From assembly GCA_963756975.1 (NCBI GenBank), contig CAVWPS010000002.1, positions 2,108,001 through 2,172,000 on the forward strand: a stretch of DNA of 64,000 nt, in the 5' to 3' direction. The position numbers were made by a program, and so were the translations under genes. Every line of letters starts with the position of its first letter. The stretch's first letter is position 1. Shown piece by piece: positions 6,926 to 16,368 of the stretch. Source of the DNA: CAVRQM01 sp963756975 (GTDB taxonomy: Bacteria > Pseudomonadota > Alphaproteobacteria > Acetobacterales > Acetobacteraceae). The notes beneath the pieces are model-generated. The model was not told the DNA's origin. It made no database searches and worked only from the letters and a program-made list of their open reading frames with translations.

Positions 6926-9094
6926 ATGCAGGGGTCAGATAGAAGGCATACGCCGGTCCTGCTACCGTACCCGTTACCGGGCGCGTTCGATTACCGGGTG
7001 CCGCACGGGATGGAGGTGGCGCCGGGCGACCTCGTCATCGTCCCGCTCGGCCGGCGGGAGGAGATCGGGGTCGTGTGGGACGGGCCGCCCGACGGTGCCG
7101 TCGGCGACAACCGCATCCGCCCGATCTCGTCCCTGGTCGACGGCCCGGCGATGCGCGCCGATTTGCGCCGGCTGGTCGACTGGATTGCCGCCTACACGCT
7201 CGCCCCGCCCGGCGAAGTGCTGGCGATGGCGCTGCGGACCAACGCGCTGCGGCCGGAGCCGATCGCGGCCGGCTGGCTCGGCGTCGACGGTGCCGCTGCG
7301 ACAACGCCGTCGCGCCAGAAAATTCTCGATGCGCTGGCGGCCGGCCCGCTCGGCACCGGCGAATTGGCTCGACGCGCCGGGGTCTCGGCGGGAGTCGTCC
7401 GTGCCGCCGCCGGGGCCGGGCTGCTGCGGCCGGTCACGCTGACACCCGGTGCCGCGTTCGCCCGCCCCGACCCCGACTTCCCCGGCCCCGAGCTGTCGGC
7501 CGATCAGGCCGACGCCGCCACGCGGTTGCGCGCCGCCGTCGCGGCCCGCGCGTTCTCGGTGACGCTGCTGGACGGGGTCACCGGCTCCGGCAAGTCGGAG
7601 GTCTACCTCGACGCGATCGCCGAGGCGGTGCGGCTCGGCCGGCAGGCGCTGGTGCTGCTGCCGGAAATCGCGCTGTCGTCGCAATGGCTCGACCGGTTCG
7701 CCCGCCGGTTCGGCGTCGCCCCGGCCGTCTGGCACTCCGACCTGCCCAGCCGCACGCGGCGGATGACATGGCGCGCGGTCGCGGCCGGGGATGCCCCGGT
7801 CGTCGTCGGCGCCCGCTCGGCACTGTTCCTGCCGTTCCCCGACCTCGGTCTGGTCGTGGTCGACGAGGAGCACGAGACGGCGTTCAAGCAGGAGGACGGC
7901 GTGTCGTACCACGCCCGCGACATGGCGGTGGTGCGCGCCCGGCTGTGCCACGCCCCGGCGGTGCTGGTGTCGGCGACCCCCTCGCTCGAGACGCTGGCCA
8001 ACGCGGAGGCCGGACGCTACGGCCGGATCACGCTGGCGGCCCGGCACGGCGGCGCCACGATGCCGGACGTGACGCTGATCGACATGCGCGACACCCCGCC
8101 CGAGCGCGGGAAGTTCCTGTCCCCGCCGCTGCTGGAGGCGGTGGCCGGGACGCTCGCGGCGGGCGAACAGGCGCTGCTGTTCCTGAACCGGAGGGGCTAC
8201 GCGCCGCTGACGCTGTGCCGCCATTGCGGCCACCGGTTCGGCTGCCCGAATTGCACCGCCTGGCTGGTCGAGCACCGGGTGCGCCGCGAGTTGCGCTGCC
8301 ACCATTGCGGCCACGCGGACCCGGTGCCGCAATCCTGCCCGGCCTGCGGGGCCGAGGGCAGCCTGGTCGCGGTCGGCCCGGGGATCGAGCGGATCACCGA
8401 GGAAGCCCGGGCGGCGTTCCCGGACGCGCGCCTGCTGGTGATGGCGAGCGACACGCTGCCCGGCCCGCACGCGGCGGCGGCGGCGGCGCGCGCGATCGAG
8501 GCCCGCGAGGTCGATTTGATCGTCGGCACCCAGATCGTCGCGAAAGGCTGGCATTTCGCCCACCTCACGCTGGTCGGCGTGGTCGACGCGGACCTCGGCC
8601 TGTCGGGCGGCGACCTGCGCGCGGCCGAACGGACGGTGCAGTTGCTGCATCAGGTCGGCGGGCGGGCCGGACGGGCCGAGGCGCCGGGGCGGGTGCTGTT
8701 GCAGACCTACGGGCCCGAGCATCCGGTGATGGCGGCGCTGGCCGGCGGCGACTACGCGACGTTCATGGCCCGCGAGGCCGAGGAGCGCCGCCCCGGACAC
8801 TGGCCGCCGTTCGGCAGGCTGGCGGCCGTGATCGTCAGCGCCGACACGGCCGAGGCCGCCGACGCGCTCGCCGCCGCGATCGGCCGCGCCGCCCCGTCCG
8901 GCGACGGCTTCACTATTTTAGGGCCGGCCCCGGCCCCGTTCGCGCTGCTGCGCGGGCGGCACCGGCGGCGGTTGCTGCTGAAGGCGCGGCGGGATGTGGC
9001 GGTGCAGCCGATCCTGCGCGCATGGCTGGCGACGGTGCCGGTGCGGGGTGCCGCGCGGGTCGATGTCGACGTCGACCCGGTGAGCTTTTTGTAG
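6926..9094 (+). CDS. priA: Primosomal protein N', replication restart helicase PriA
   Basis: A 722-residue 3'-5' DNA helicase that reloads the replisome at stalled forks. The N-terminal DNA-binding domain (HTPVLLPYPLPGAFDYRVP) precedes Walker A GVTGSGKSEVYL with lysine about residue 223, and Walker B VVVDEEHE near 314. The zinc region has eight cysteines (CRHCGHRFGCPNC and CHHCGHADPVPQSCPACG). Motifs GTQIVAKGWHF and QVGGRAGRAEAPGRVLLQT follow. The ATG at 6926 is the first start after the divergent fsa gene; the open frame continues upstream through fsa but is antisense there. Confidence 0.95.
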   Translation: MQGSDRRHTPVLLPYPLPGAFDYRVPHGMEVAPGDLVIVPLGRREEIGVVWDGPPDGAVGDNRIRPISSLVDGPAMRADLRRLVDWIAAYTLAPPGEVLAMALRTNALRPEPIAAGWLGVDGAAATTPSRQKILDALAAGPLGTGELARRAGVSAGVVRAAAGAGLLRPVTLTPGAAFARPDPDFPGPELSADQADAATRLRAAVAARAFSVTLLDGVTGSGKSEVYLDAIAEAVRLGRQALVLLPEIALSSQWLDRFARRFGVAPAVWHSDLPSRTRRMTWRAVAAGDAPVVVGARSALFLPFPDLGLVVVDEEHETAFKQEDGVSYHARDMAVVRARLCHAPAVLVSATPSLETLANAEAGRYGRITLAARHGGATMPDVTLIDMRDTPPERGKFLSPPLLEAVAGTLAAGEQALLFLNRRGYAPLTLCRHCGHRFGCPNCTAWLVEHRVRRELRCHHCGHADPVPQSCPACGAEGSLVAVGPGIERITEEARAAFPDARLLVMASDTLPGPHAAAAAARAIEAREVDLIVGTQIVAKGWHFAHLTLVGVVDADLGLSGGDLRAAERTVQLLHQVGGRAGRAEAPGRVLLQTYGPEHPVMAALAGGDYATFMAREAEERRPGHWPPFGRLAAVIVSADTAEAADALAAAIGRAAPSGDGFTILGPAPAPFALLRGRHRRRLLLKARRDVAVQPILRAWLATVPVRGAARVDVDVDPVSFL

Positions 9095-9162
9095 GCTCGA
9101 AACCTTGAAGGGATCGCACCCATTGCGTAGCGTGGACGGGTCGACAACACTCGAGGGACGCC

Positions 9163-9720
9163 ATGCACCCGATCCGCCGCCGTTTGTCCGCAGCCGGCGT
9201 GGCGAGCGCCGTTATCCTGGCCCTCACGGCAGGCGTGCCCGCGCGGGCCGCCGACACGGTCCTGCCACCGACCGGCATTCCGACCGCGCCCGCCCCCGCG
9301 ACGGTCAACATCGCGCAACTCGCGACGATGCTGACCAACATGGGCTACGTCGTGAAACCGTCTTCGGACGGTAAAGGCTTCTCGGTCGTCGTCACCGGTA
9401 ACTACGACCTTACGATGACGTTCAATATCGTCGCGTCGGACGGAAGCGTGATCGCCTTCGTGTATCTGCAGAAATTCGTCCCGGCTCAGCTTGCGAAGCT
9501 GAACATGCAGGCGCTGCTGGAGGAGAACGACGTCTCGCTCAGCTACTTCTCGCTCAATAAATCCGGCGACGACCGGCTTCTGTATATTCAGCGGGATCTC
9601 GCGGCCCCGGCGGTCTCGCCGCTTACGTTGCGCGTGATGATGACCGACCTCCAGCAGGTCACGTTCAAGATGGGAAACATCTGGGACGCGTCGAAGTGGA
9701 CCCCCGCCACCACACCCTAG
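9163..9720 (+). CDS. Secreted protein of unknown function, possibly YbjN-like
   Basis: This 185-residue protein has a clear signal peptide (VASAVILALTAG.PARAAD, cleavage near residue 31), so it is periplasmic. The mature part has alternating short strands and helices: LATMLTNMGYVVKPSSDGKGFSV, then TMTFNIVASDGSVIAFVYLQKF, ALLEENDVSLSYFSLN, and a final helix before MGNIWDASKW. The order (helix, two-strand hairpin, helix LL..ND, strand) resembles the YbjN/type III chaperone-like fold, but this is a pattern impression. It starts 68 bases after priA. Confidence 0.6.
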   Translation: MHPIRRRLSAAGVASAVILALTAGVPARAADTVLPPTGIPTAPAPATVNIAQLATMLTNMGYVVKPSSDGKGFSVVVTGNYDLTMTFNIVASDGSVIAFVYLQKFVPAQLAKLNMQALLEENDVSLSYFSLNKSGDDRLLYIQRDLAAPAVSPLTLRVMMTDLQQVTFKMGNIWDASKWTPATTP

Positions 9721-9766
9721 CGTCGTCGTGGACGCGAACCCGTTCGGCTTTCTATAATCCTCTCCC

Positions 9767-9913
9767 ATGGACGGACCTCCGCCGGACCTCGGCGCACCCG
9801 CATCAGGCTACGAGCAGGATTTCGCCGCCTGGGCGTTGGCGCAGGCGGCGTTGCTGCGGGCTGGCCGGTTACAGGATGTCGATGCAGAAAACCTTGCCGA
9901 GCAGATGCCTTGA
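9767..9913 (+). pseudogene. Truncated DUF29 gene (48 codons left)
   Basis: The frame from the ATG at 9767 encodes the start of a DUF29 protein: YEQDFAAWALAQAALLRAGR, then DVDAENLAEQMP and a stop. Intact DUF29 proteins are about 140 residues and continue after this helix with a conserved helical region. Here everything past residue 46 is absent, and no other frame in the following sequence resumes it, so this is a remnant rather than a frameshift. Its TGA overlaps the TTG start of the lipoprotein gene (TTGA), which may now use this short frame for translational coupling. Confidence 0.65.
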
Positions 9914-10419
9914 TCCGGCTTCTGCCGCTGCTGCTCCTGCTCGCAGGCTGTGCCGGCCCGCTGAAACCCGAAGCCTTTGCGGACACGACCCCCGCGTTCG
10001 ATCCTGTCACCTTCTGGACCGGGCATGCCGCGTCCTGGGGTGTGATCGAGAACCGGGCCGGCGCACCGACCGCCATCGTGACCACCGACTGCAACGGCAC
10101 GCCCGAGGGCACCGGCGGCCTGCACATGGTCCAGACCGTCACCACCGACGGCAAGACCACGCATCGCGACTGGCACATCCGCCGTGTCGACCCGACCCAT
10201 TTCGTCGCCACCGCGAACGACATGGACGGCGAGGCGCACGGTATCGCCAGCGGGCGGACGTTTCGCTGGAGCTGGGTCTGGAATCGTCCGTCCGGGCCGA
10301 GTGTGACCATGCAACAGTGGATGTACCTGGCCGACGACGGCACGCTGATGAACCGCACCATCGTGACCAAGTTCGGCATCCGTCTGGCCGAGGTCAGCGA
10401 GCAGTTCGTCCGCCGCTAA
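9910..10419 (+). CDS. DUF3833-type lipoprotein
   Basis: This 169-residue protein starts with TTG. The leader is MIRLLPLLLLLAGC with a lipobox LLAGC (cysteine at residue 14), so it is an outer- or inner-membrane lipoprotein. The body (FDPVTFWTGHAASWGVIENRAG, then DGKTTHRDWHIRRVD, ATANDMDGEAHGIASGRTF, WMYLADDGTLMNRTIVTKFGIRLAEV) matches DUF3833, a lipocalin-like small-ligand fold by general resemblance. TTG is forced: no ATG or GTG precedes the leader. Function is unknown. Confidence 0.8.
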   Translation: MIRLLPLLLLLAGCAGPLKPEAFADTTPAFDPVTFWTGHAASWGVIENRAGAPTAIVTTDCNGTPEGTGGLHMVQTVTTDGKTTHRDWHIRRVDPTHFVATANDMDGEAHGIASGRTFRWSWVWNRPSGPSVTMQQWMYLADDGTLMNRTIVTKFGIRLAEVSEQFVRR

Positions 10420-10534
10420 AGCCGCCGTTGCGCGGCCCTAACCCCGATGCTATGGCCGCCGGGCGCGTCGGCACCAGGTTGCGCGGGCCACCGGCCGCGC
10501 CCACGATCGCGGTCATCGAACATGGATAGGCACC

Positions 10535-11127
10535 TTGCCCCCAGCTGAGACCCAGGCCGAAACGGCCCATTTGAGCGCCAGTGCCGCCCGTGGCGGCGTG
10601 CAGCAGCGCTATGCGAACGCGCTGTATTCGCTGGCCGAGGAGCGCAACGCGCTCGACGAAACGGTCGACCAGATGAACGGCCTCGGCCGGCTGATCGACG
10701 GCAACGCCGATCTGCGCCGCCTGCTCGATAGCCCGCTGACCGATGTCGCGGAGGCCACGAAGGCGTTGCGCGCGGCGCTGACCGAACAGGGTTTCGGCAA
10801 GACCGTGCAGGATTTCGTCGGCGTCGTGGCCGCGAACCGCCGGCTGCCGGCGCTGCGCTCGATCGTGGCCAGCTTCGCCCGCCTCGTCTCCGACAAGCGC
10901 GGCGTGGTGATCGCCGAGGTTTCGACCGCCCACGCGCTGACCGACATCCAGGAGCAGCAGCTCCGGGCCCGCCTGATCGAGGCCGGTTACGGCTCGGTCG
11001 ACATCCATAAAAGCATCGACCCGTCGCTGCTGGGCGGCCTGTCCGTCCGGATCGGCGCGCGGCTCTACGACAGCACGATCAAATCACGCCTGCAGCGTTT
11101 GCAATACGCCATGAAGGGAGCCGCCTG

Positions 11128-11128
<1 letters not shown>
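10535..11128 (+). CDS. atpH: F1F0 ATP synthase subunit delta (OSCP)
   Basis: The 197-residue delta subunit forms the peripheral-stalk cap that holds the alpha3beta3 head. The N-terminal helical domain begins RGGVQQRYANALYSLAEE. The C-terminal part ends GGLSVRIGARLYDSTIKSRLQRLQ, the hallmark of atpH. The start is a TTG at 10535 with GGATAGG upstream; no better in-frame start precedes it. Its stop overlaps the atpA ATG (TGATG). F0 genes are not in the window; separate F1 and F0 operons are normal for Alphaproteobacteria. Confidence 0.93.
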
Positions 11129-12658
<1,530 letters not shown>

Positions 12659-12659
12659 T

Positions 12660-13544
12660 ATGCCAAGCCTGAAGGCGCTCCGGACGCGGATCAACAGCGT
12701 CAAGTCGACGCAGAAGATCACGTCGGCGATGAAGATGGTCGCGGCCGCCAAGCTGCGCCGCGCGCAGACGCAGGCCGAGGCCGCGCGGCCGTACGCCGAG
12801 CGGATGGCCCGCATGCTGGCCTCGCTCGCGGCCAGCACCGCCGGTTCGCCGACCGCACCGCGCCTGATGGCCGGCACCGGGCAGGACCGCGTCCATCTGC
12901 TGGTGGTCGTGACCGCCGACCGCGGCCTCGCGGGCGCGTTCAACTCCTCGGTCGGCCGGCTCGCGCGCGGAGTCGCGCGGCGGCTGATCAGCGAGGGCAA
13001 GACGGTCCGCATCCTCGCCGTGGGCCGCAAGGGGCGCGACTTCATGCGCCGCGAAGTGGCCGGCAGCACGATCGACGAGATCGGGATCGTCAGCCGCAAG
13101 GCCGTCGCGTTCACCGACGCGCGCGCGATCGCCGACCGGATCACGTCGATGTATCTGGCCGGCGAGTTCGACGTCTGCACGATGATCTACAACCGGTTCC
13201 ACTCGGTCATCGCGCAAGTTCCGACCGAGGCGCAGCTGATCCCGGTGCCGGTGCCGCCGGTCGATCCGGCCGAGCTTTCGGGCACCCACGCGAGCTACGA
13301 ATACGAGCCGGACGAGGAGACGATCCTCGCCGCATTGCTGCCGCAGAACCTCGCGATCCAGCTTTATACGGCTCTGCTCGAGAACGCCGCCGGCTTCTAC
13401 GGCGCGCAGATGACGGCGATGGATAACGCGACCCGAAATGCGGGCGAGATGATTAAAAAGCTTTCGCTGAACTACAACCGCGCGCGCCAGGCCAACATCA
13501 CCCGCGAGCTGATCGAGATCATCTCCGGCGCCGAAGCGCTGTAA
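12660..13544 (+). CDS. atpG: F1F0 ATP synthase subunit gamma
   Basis: The 294-residue central-stalk subunit rotates inside the alpha3beta3 ring. Conserved ends are both present: MPSLKALRTRINSVKSTQKITSAMKMVAAAKLRRAQ and, at the C-terminus, QMTAMDNATRNAGEMIKKLSLNYNRARQ..ITRELIEIISGAEAL, the two long helices of the coiled coil. The DRGLAGAFN motif lies near residue 84. It starts one base after the atpA stop, and atpD follows after 19 bases. Confidence 0.97.
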   Translation: MPSLKALRTRINSVKSTQKITSAMKMVAAAKLRRAQTQAEAARPYAERMARMLASLAASTAGSPTAPRLMAGTGQDRVHLLVVVTADRGLAGAFNSSVGRLARGVARRLISEGKTVRILAVGRKGRDFMRREVAGSTIDEIGIVSRKAVAFTDARAIADRITSMYLAGEFDVCTMIYNRFHSVIAQVPTEAQLIPVPVPPVDPAELSGTHASYEYEPDEETILAALLPQNLAIQLYTALLENAAGFYGAQMTAMDNATRNAGEMIKKLSLNYNRARQANITRELIEIISGAEAL

Positions 13545-13563
13545 TCAGGACAGGACGAACATC

Positions 13564-14994
13564 ATGGCAACCAACTCCGTCGGCCGCGTCACCCAGGTGC
13601 TCGGCGCCGTCGTGGACGTGCAGTTCGAAGGCGACCTGCCGTTCATCCTGAACGCGCTGACGATGAAGATCGGCGATCGCTCGCTGGTGCTCGAAGTCGC
13701 CCAGGAACTCGGCGAGCGCACCGTCCGCTGCATCGCCATGGACAGCACCGACGGCATGGTCCGCGGCTCCGAGGTCAGCGACACGGGTGCCCCGATCAGC
13801 ATGCCGGTCGGCCCGGGCACGCTCGGCCGCATCCTCAACGTCATCGGCGAGCCGATCGACGAGCGTGGGCCGGTCCCGTTCACCAAGCGCGACCCGATCC
13901 ACCGCGCCGCCCCGTCGTTCGAGGAGCAGGCGACGTCGACCGAGATCCTGGTCACCGGCATCAAGGTCGTCGATCTGCTGGCCCCCTACACGAAGGGCGG
14001 CAAGGTCGGCCTGTTCGGCGGCGCCGGCGTCGGCAAGACGGTGCTGATTCAGGAACTGATCAACAACATCGCCAAGGCGCATGGCGGCGTGTCGGTGTTC
14101 GCGGGCGTCGGCGAGCGGACGCGCGAGGGCAACGACCTGTACCACGAGATGGTCGACGCCGGCGTGATCAAGCTCGGCGACAACACCACCGAAGGCAGCA
14201 AGGTGGCGCTGGTCTACGGCCAGATGAACGAGCCGCCGGGTGCGCGCGCCCGCGTGGCGCTGTCCGGCCTGACGCTGGCCGAATACTTCCGCGACGAGGA
14301 AGGCCAGGACGTCCTGTTCTTCGTCGACAACATCTTCCGCTTCACGCAGGCCGGTGCCGAAGTGTCGGCGCTCCTCGGGCGCATCCCGTCGGCCGTGGGC
14401 TATCAGCCGACGCTGGCGACCGACATGGGCGCGCTGCAGGAGCGGATCACCAGCACCAAGAAGGGCTCGATCACCTCGGTGCAGGCGATCTACGTGCCCG
14501 CCGACGACTTGACCGACCCGGCGCCCGCGACCTCGTTCGCCCATTTGGACGCGACGACGACGCTGTCCCGCTCGATCGCCGAACTCGGCATCTACCCGGC
14601 CGTCGACCCGCTCGACAGCACCAGCCGCTCGCTCGACCCGCGGATCGTCGGCGAGGAGCATTACACCGTGGCGCGCGAGGTTCAGCGCGTGCTGCAGACC
14701 TACAAGTCGCTGCAGGACATCATCGCCATTCTCGGCATGGACGAGCTGAGCGAGGAAGATAAGCTGCTCGTCTCGCGCGCCCGGAAGATCCAGCGCTTCC
14801 TGAGCCAGCCGTTCCACGTCGCCGAAGTGTTCACCGGCTTCCCGGGCGTGTTCGTGCCGGTGGCCGACACGATCCGCAGCTTCAAGGCGATCGTTGCCGG
14901 CGAATACGACAGCCTGCCGGAAGGTGCCTTCTACATGGTCGGCACGATCGAGGACGCGGTGGCGAAGGCCGAGGGCATGAAGGTCGCCGCGTAA
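13564..14994 (+). CDS. atpD: F1F0 ATP synthase subunit beta
   Basis: The 476-residue catalytic subunit makes ATP at the beta interface. Walker A GGAGVGKT lies near residue 153, with GERTREGNDLYHEM (catalytic Glu), the Walker B region VLFFVDNIFRFTQAG and the ALGRIPSAVGYQPTL-like loop (here LLGRIPSAVGYQPTLATDM). The DELSEEDK segment that contacts gamma is intact near residue 393. The frame is unbroken, unlike atpA. Confidence 0.98.
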   Translation: MATNSVGRVTQVLGAVVDVQFEGDLPFILNALTMKIGDRSLVLEVAQELGERTVRCIAMDSTDGMVRGSEVSDTGAPISMPVGPGTLGRILNVIGEPIDERGPVPFTKRDPIHRAAPSFEEQATSTEILVTGIKVVDLLAPYTKGGKVGLFGGAGVGKTVLIQELINNIAKAHGGVSVFAGVGERTREGNDLYHEMVDAGVIKLGDNTTEGSKVALVYGQMNEPPGARARVALSGLTLAEYFRDEEGQDVLFFVDNIFRFTQAGAEVSALLGRIPSAVGYQPTLATDMGALQERITSTKKGSITSVQAIYVPADDLTDPAPATSFAHLDATTTLSRSIAELGIYPAVDPLDSTSRSLDPRIVGEEHYTVAREVQRVLQTYKSLQDIIAILGMDELSEEDKLLVSRARKIQRFLSQPFHVAEVFTGFPGVFVPVADTIRSFKAIVAGEYDSLPEGAFYMVGTIEDAVAKAEGMKVAA

Positions 14995-14995
14995 C

Positions 14996-15400
14996 ATGCC
15001 GCTGGACCTCGAAATCGTCTCGCCGGAGCGGCTGCTGCTGAGCCGCCCGGTCGACATGGTCGTGATCCCCGCGGCCGAAGGCGAGATGGGCGTGCTGCCC
15101 CGGCACGCGCCGATGATCGTGCTGCTGCGTGGCGGCACCGTGCGGCTGTATCAGGGCGGGCAGGTCACCGACCGGCTGTTCGTCTCGGGCGGTTTCGCCG
15201 AGGTGACCGAGGAGCGGGTGACGGTGCTGGCCGACGAGGCGACGCCGGTGGCCGAGCTGTCGCGGGCCGAGGGCGAACGGCGGCTCGCGGCGGCCGAAGC
15301 CGAGTATCTGACCATCGACCGCGCCGATGTGCCCGCGCTGGACGCGGCGATGACCCGCCAGCAATCGGCCCGCGCGATGATCGAGGCCGCCACCGCCTAG
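14996..15400 (+). CDS. atpC: F1F0 ATP synthase subunit epsilon
   Basis: The 134-residue epsilon subunit has an N-terminal beta-sandwich (LDLEIVSPERLLLSRPVDMVVIPAAEGEMGVLPRHAPM). This is followed by the strand VSGGFAEVTEERVTVLADEA and a C-terminal helical hairpin that can inhibit ATP hydrolysis. ATG lies one base after the atpD stop. It ends the F1 operon; a short inverted repeat (TGTGGC, six bases, GCCACA) follows near 15409-15426 without a T-run. Confidence 0.95.
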   Translation: MPLDLEIVSPERLLLSRPVDMVVIPAAEGEMGVLPRHAPMIVLLRGGTVRLYQGGQVTDRLFVSGGFAEVTEERVTVLADEATPVAELSRAEGERRLAAAEAEYLTIDRADVPALDAAMTRQQSARAMIEAATA

Positions 15401-15512
15401 ACTTGGCTGTGGCGTAGCGGCCACAACTGCCGCAACCGTCATCGTGCGGCCCTGCCGAACCGGGCATCCGGGCGTTACAATGCCGTGTCGCGGTTGGCGG
15501 AAGGCTCGGTTC

Positions 15513-16355
15513 ATGAAGCATTGGCGTATCGAGGACGTGGCGTGGGATCAGTTCGATCCGTCGCGCGTCGACCCCGAGATCGTTCCTCTGGTCAAAGCGG
15601 CTGCTTTGGTCGAGCGGAACGGCGTCGACTACGCGAACTACTTGAAGCGGGTGTTCTACGACGACCCCGATTTCCAGGCGGCGTCGGACAACTGGTCCGT
15701 CGAGGAAGTGCAGCACGGCGACGCGCTCGGCCAATGGGCGACGCTGGCCGATCCCGGCTGGGATTACCCGGCGGCGTTCATCCGGTATCGCGAGGGCTAC
15801 AAGATGCCGAGCCAGGGCGACGAGGGCTCCGTGCGTGGCTCCCGTTCGGGCGAACTGATCGCGCGCTGCATGGTCGAGACCGGCACGTCGAGCTACTACA
15901 CCTCGCTCGCGGAGGCGACGAACGAGCCGGCGCTGCAGCAGGTCTGCCGGCTGATCGCGGCCGACGAATACCGTCATTTCAAGCTCTTCTACGATCATCT
16001 TCGCCGCTACATCGGGCGCGAGCACATCGGCTACCCGCGCCGGCTGCGGATCGCGTTCGGCCGGGTCGGCGAGAGCGAGGACGACGAACTCGCCTACGCC
16101 TTCCACTGCGCCAACGAGCCGGTGGGGATGACCTACGACCACGGCCGCTGCATCGCCGGCTACATGGCGCGCGCGATGGGGTTCTACCAGCGCCATCATC
16201 TCGAGCGCGCGATGGGCATGATCTTCAAGGCGATCGGGCTGAACCCGCGCGGGCGGATGTCGGCGATCGCCGGGTACGGGCTGTACCGGGCGGTGAAGTA
16301 TCGCCAAAAGGGTTACGCGAAGGTGGTCGAGCGGTCGCGGGCCGCCTCACGGTGA
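15513..16355 (+). CDS. Ferritin-like diiron protein related to acyl-ACP desaturases
   Basis: This 280-residue all-helical protein carries two diiron half-sites: WSVEEVQHGDAL (EExxH, about residues 65-70) and AADEYRHFKLFYDHL (DExxH type, about 150-157). Further carboxylates lie in METGTSSYYTSLAEAT. Spacing resembles plant-type stearoyl-ACP desaturases and their bacterial relatives, so an O2-dependent desaturase or oxidase is plausible; the substrate is unknown. The ATG at 15513 has GGAAGG about 11 bases upstream. A longer frame reaches upstream to 15444 but lacks conserved sequence. It sits alone between atpC and a convergent histidine kinase. Confidence 0.75.
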   Translation: MKHWRIEDVAWDQFDPSRVDPEIVPLVKAAALVERNGVDYANYLKRVFYDDPDFQAASDNWSVEEVQHGDALGQWATLADPGWDYPAAFIRYREGYKMPSQGDEGSVRGSRSGELIARCMVETGTSSYYTSLAEATNEPALQQVCRLIAADEYRHFKLFYDHLRRYIGREHIGYPRRLRIAFGRVGESEDDELAYAFHCANEPVGMTYDHGRCIAGYMARAMGFYQRHHLERAMGMIFKAIGLNPRGRMSAIAGYGLYRAVKYRQKGYAKVVERSRAASR

Positions 16356-16368
16356 TCGTCGCCCGGAT

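Noticed and set aside
15409..15426. TGTGGC...GCCACA repeat after atpC as a terminator
   Set aside because: Only six pairs and no T-run, so it is too weak to list as a feature.
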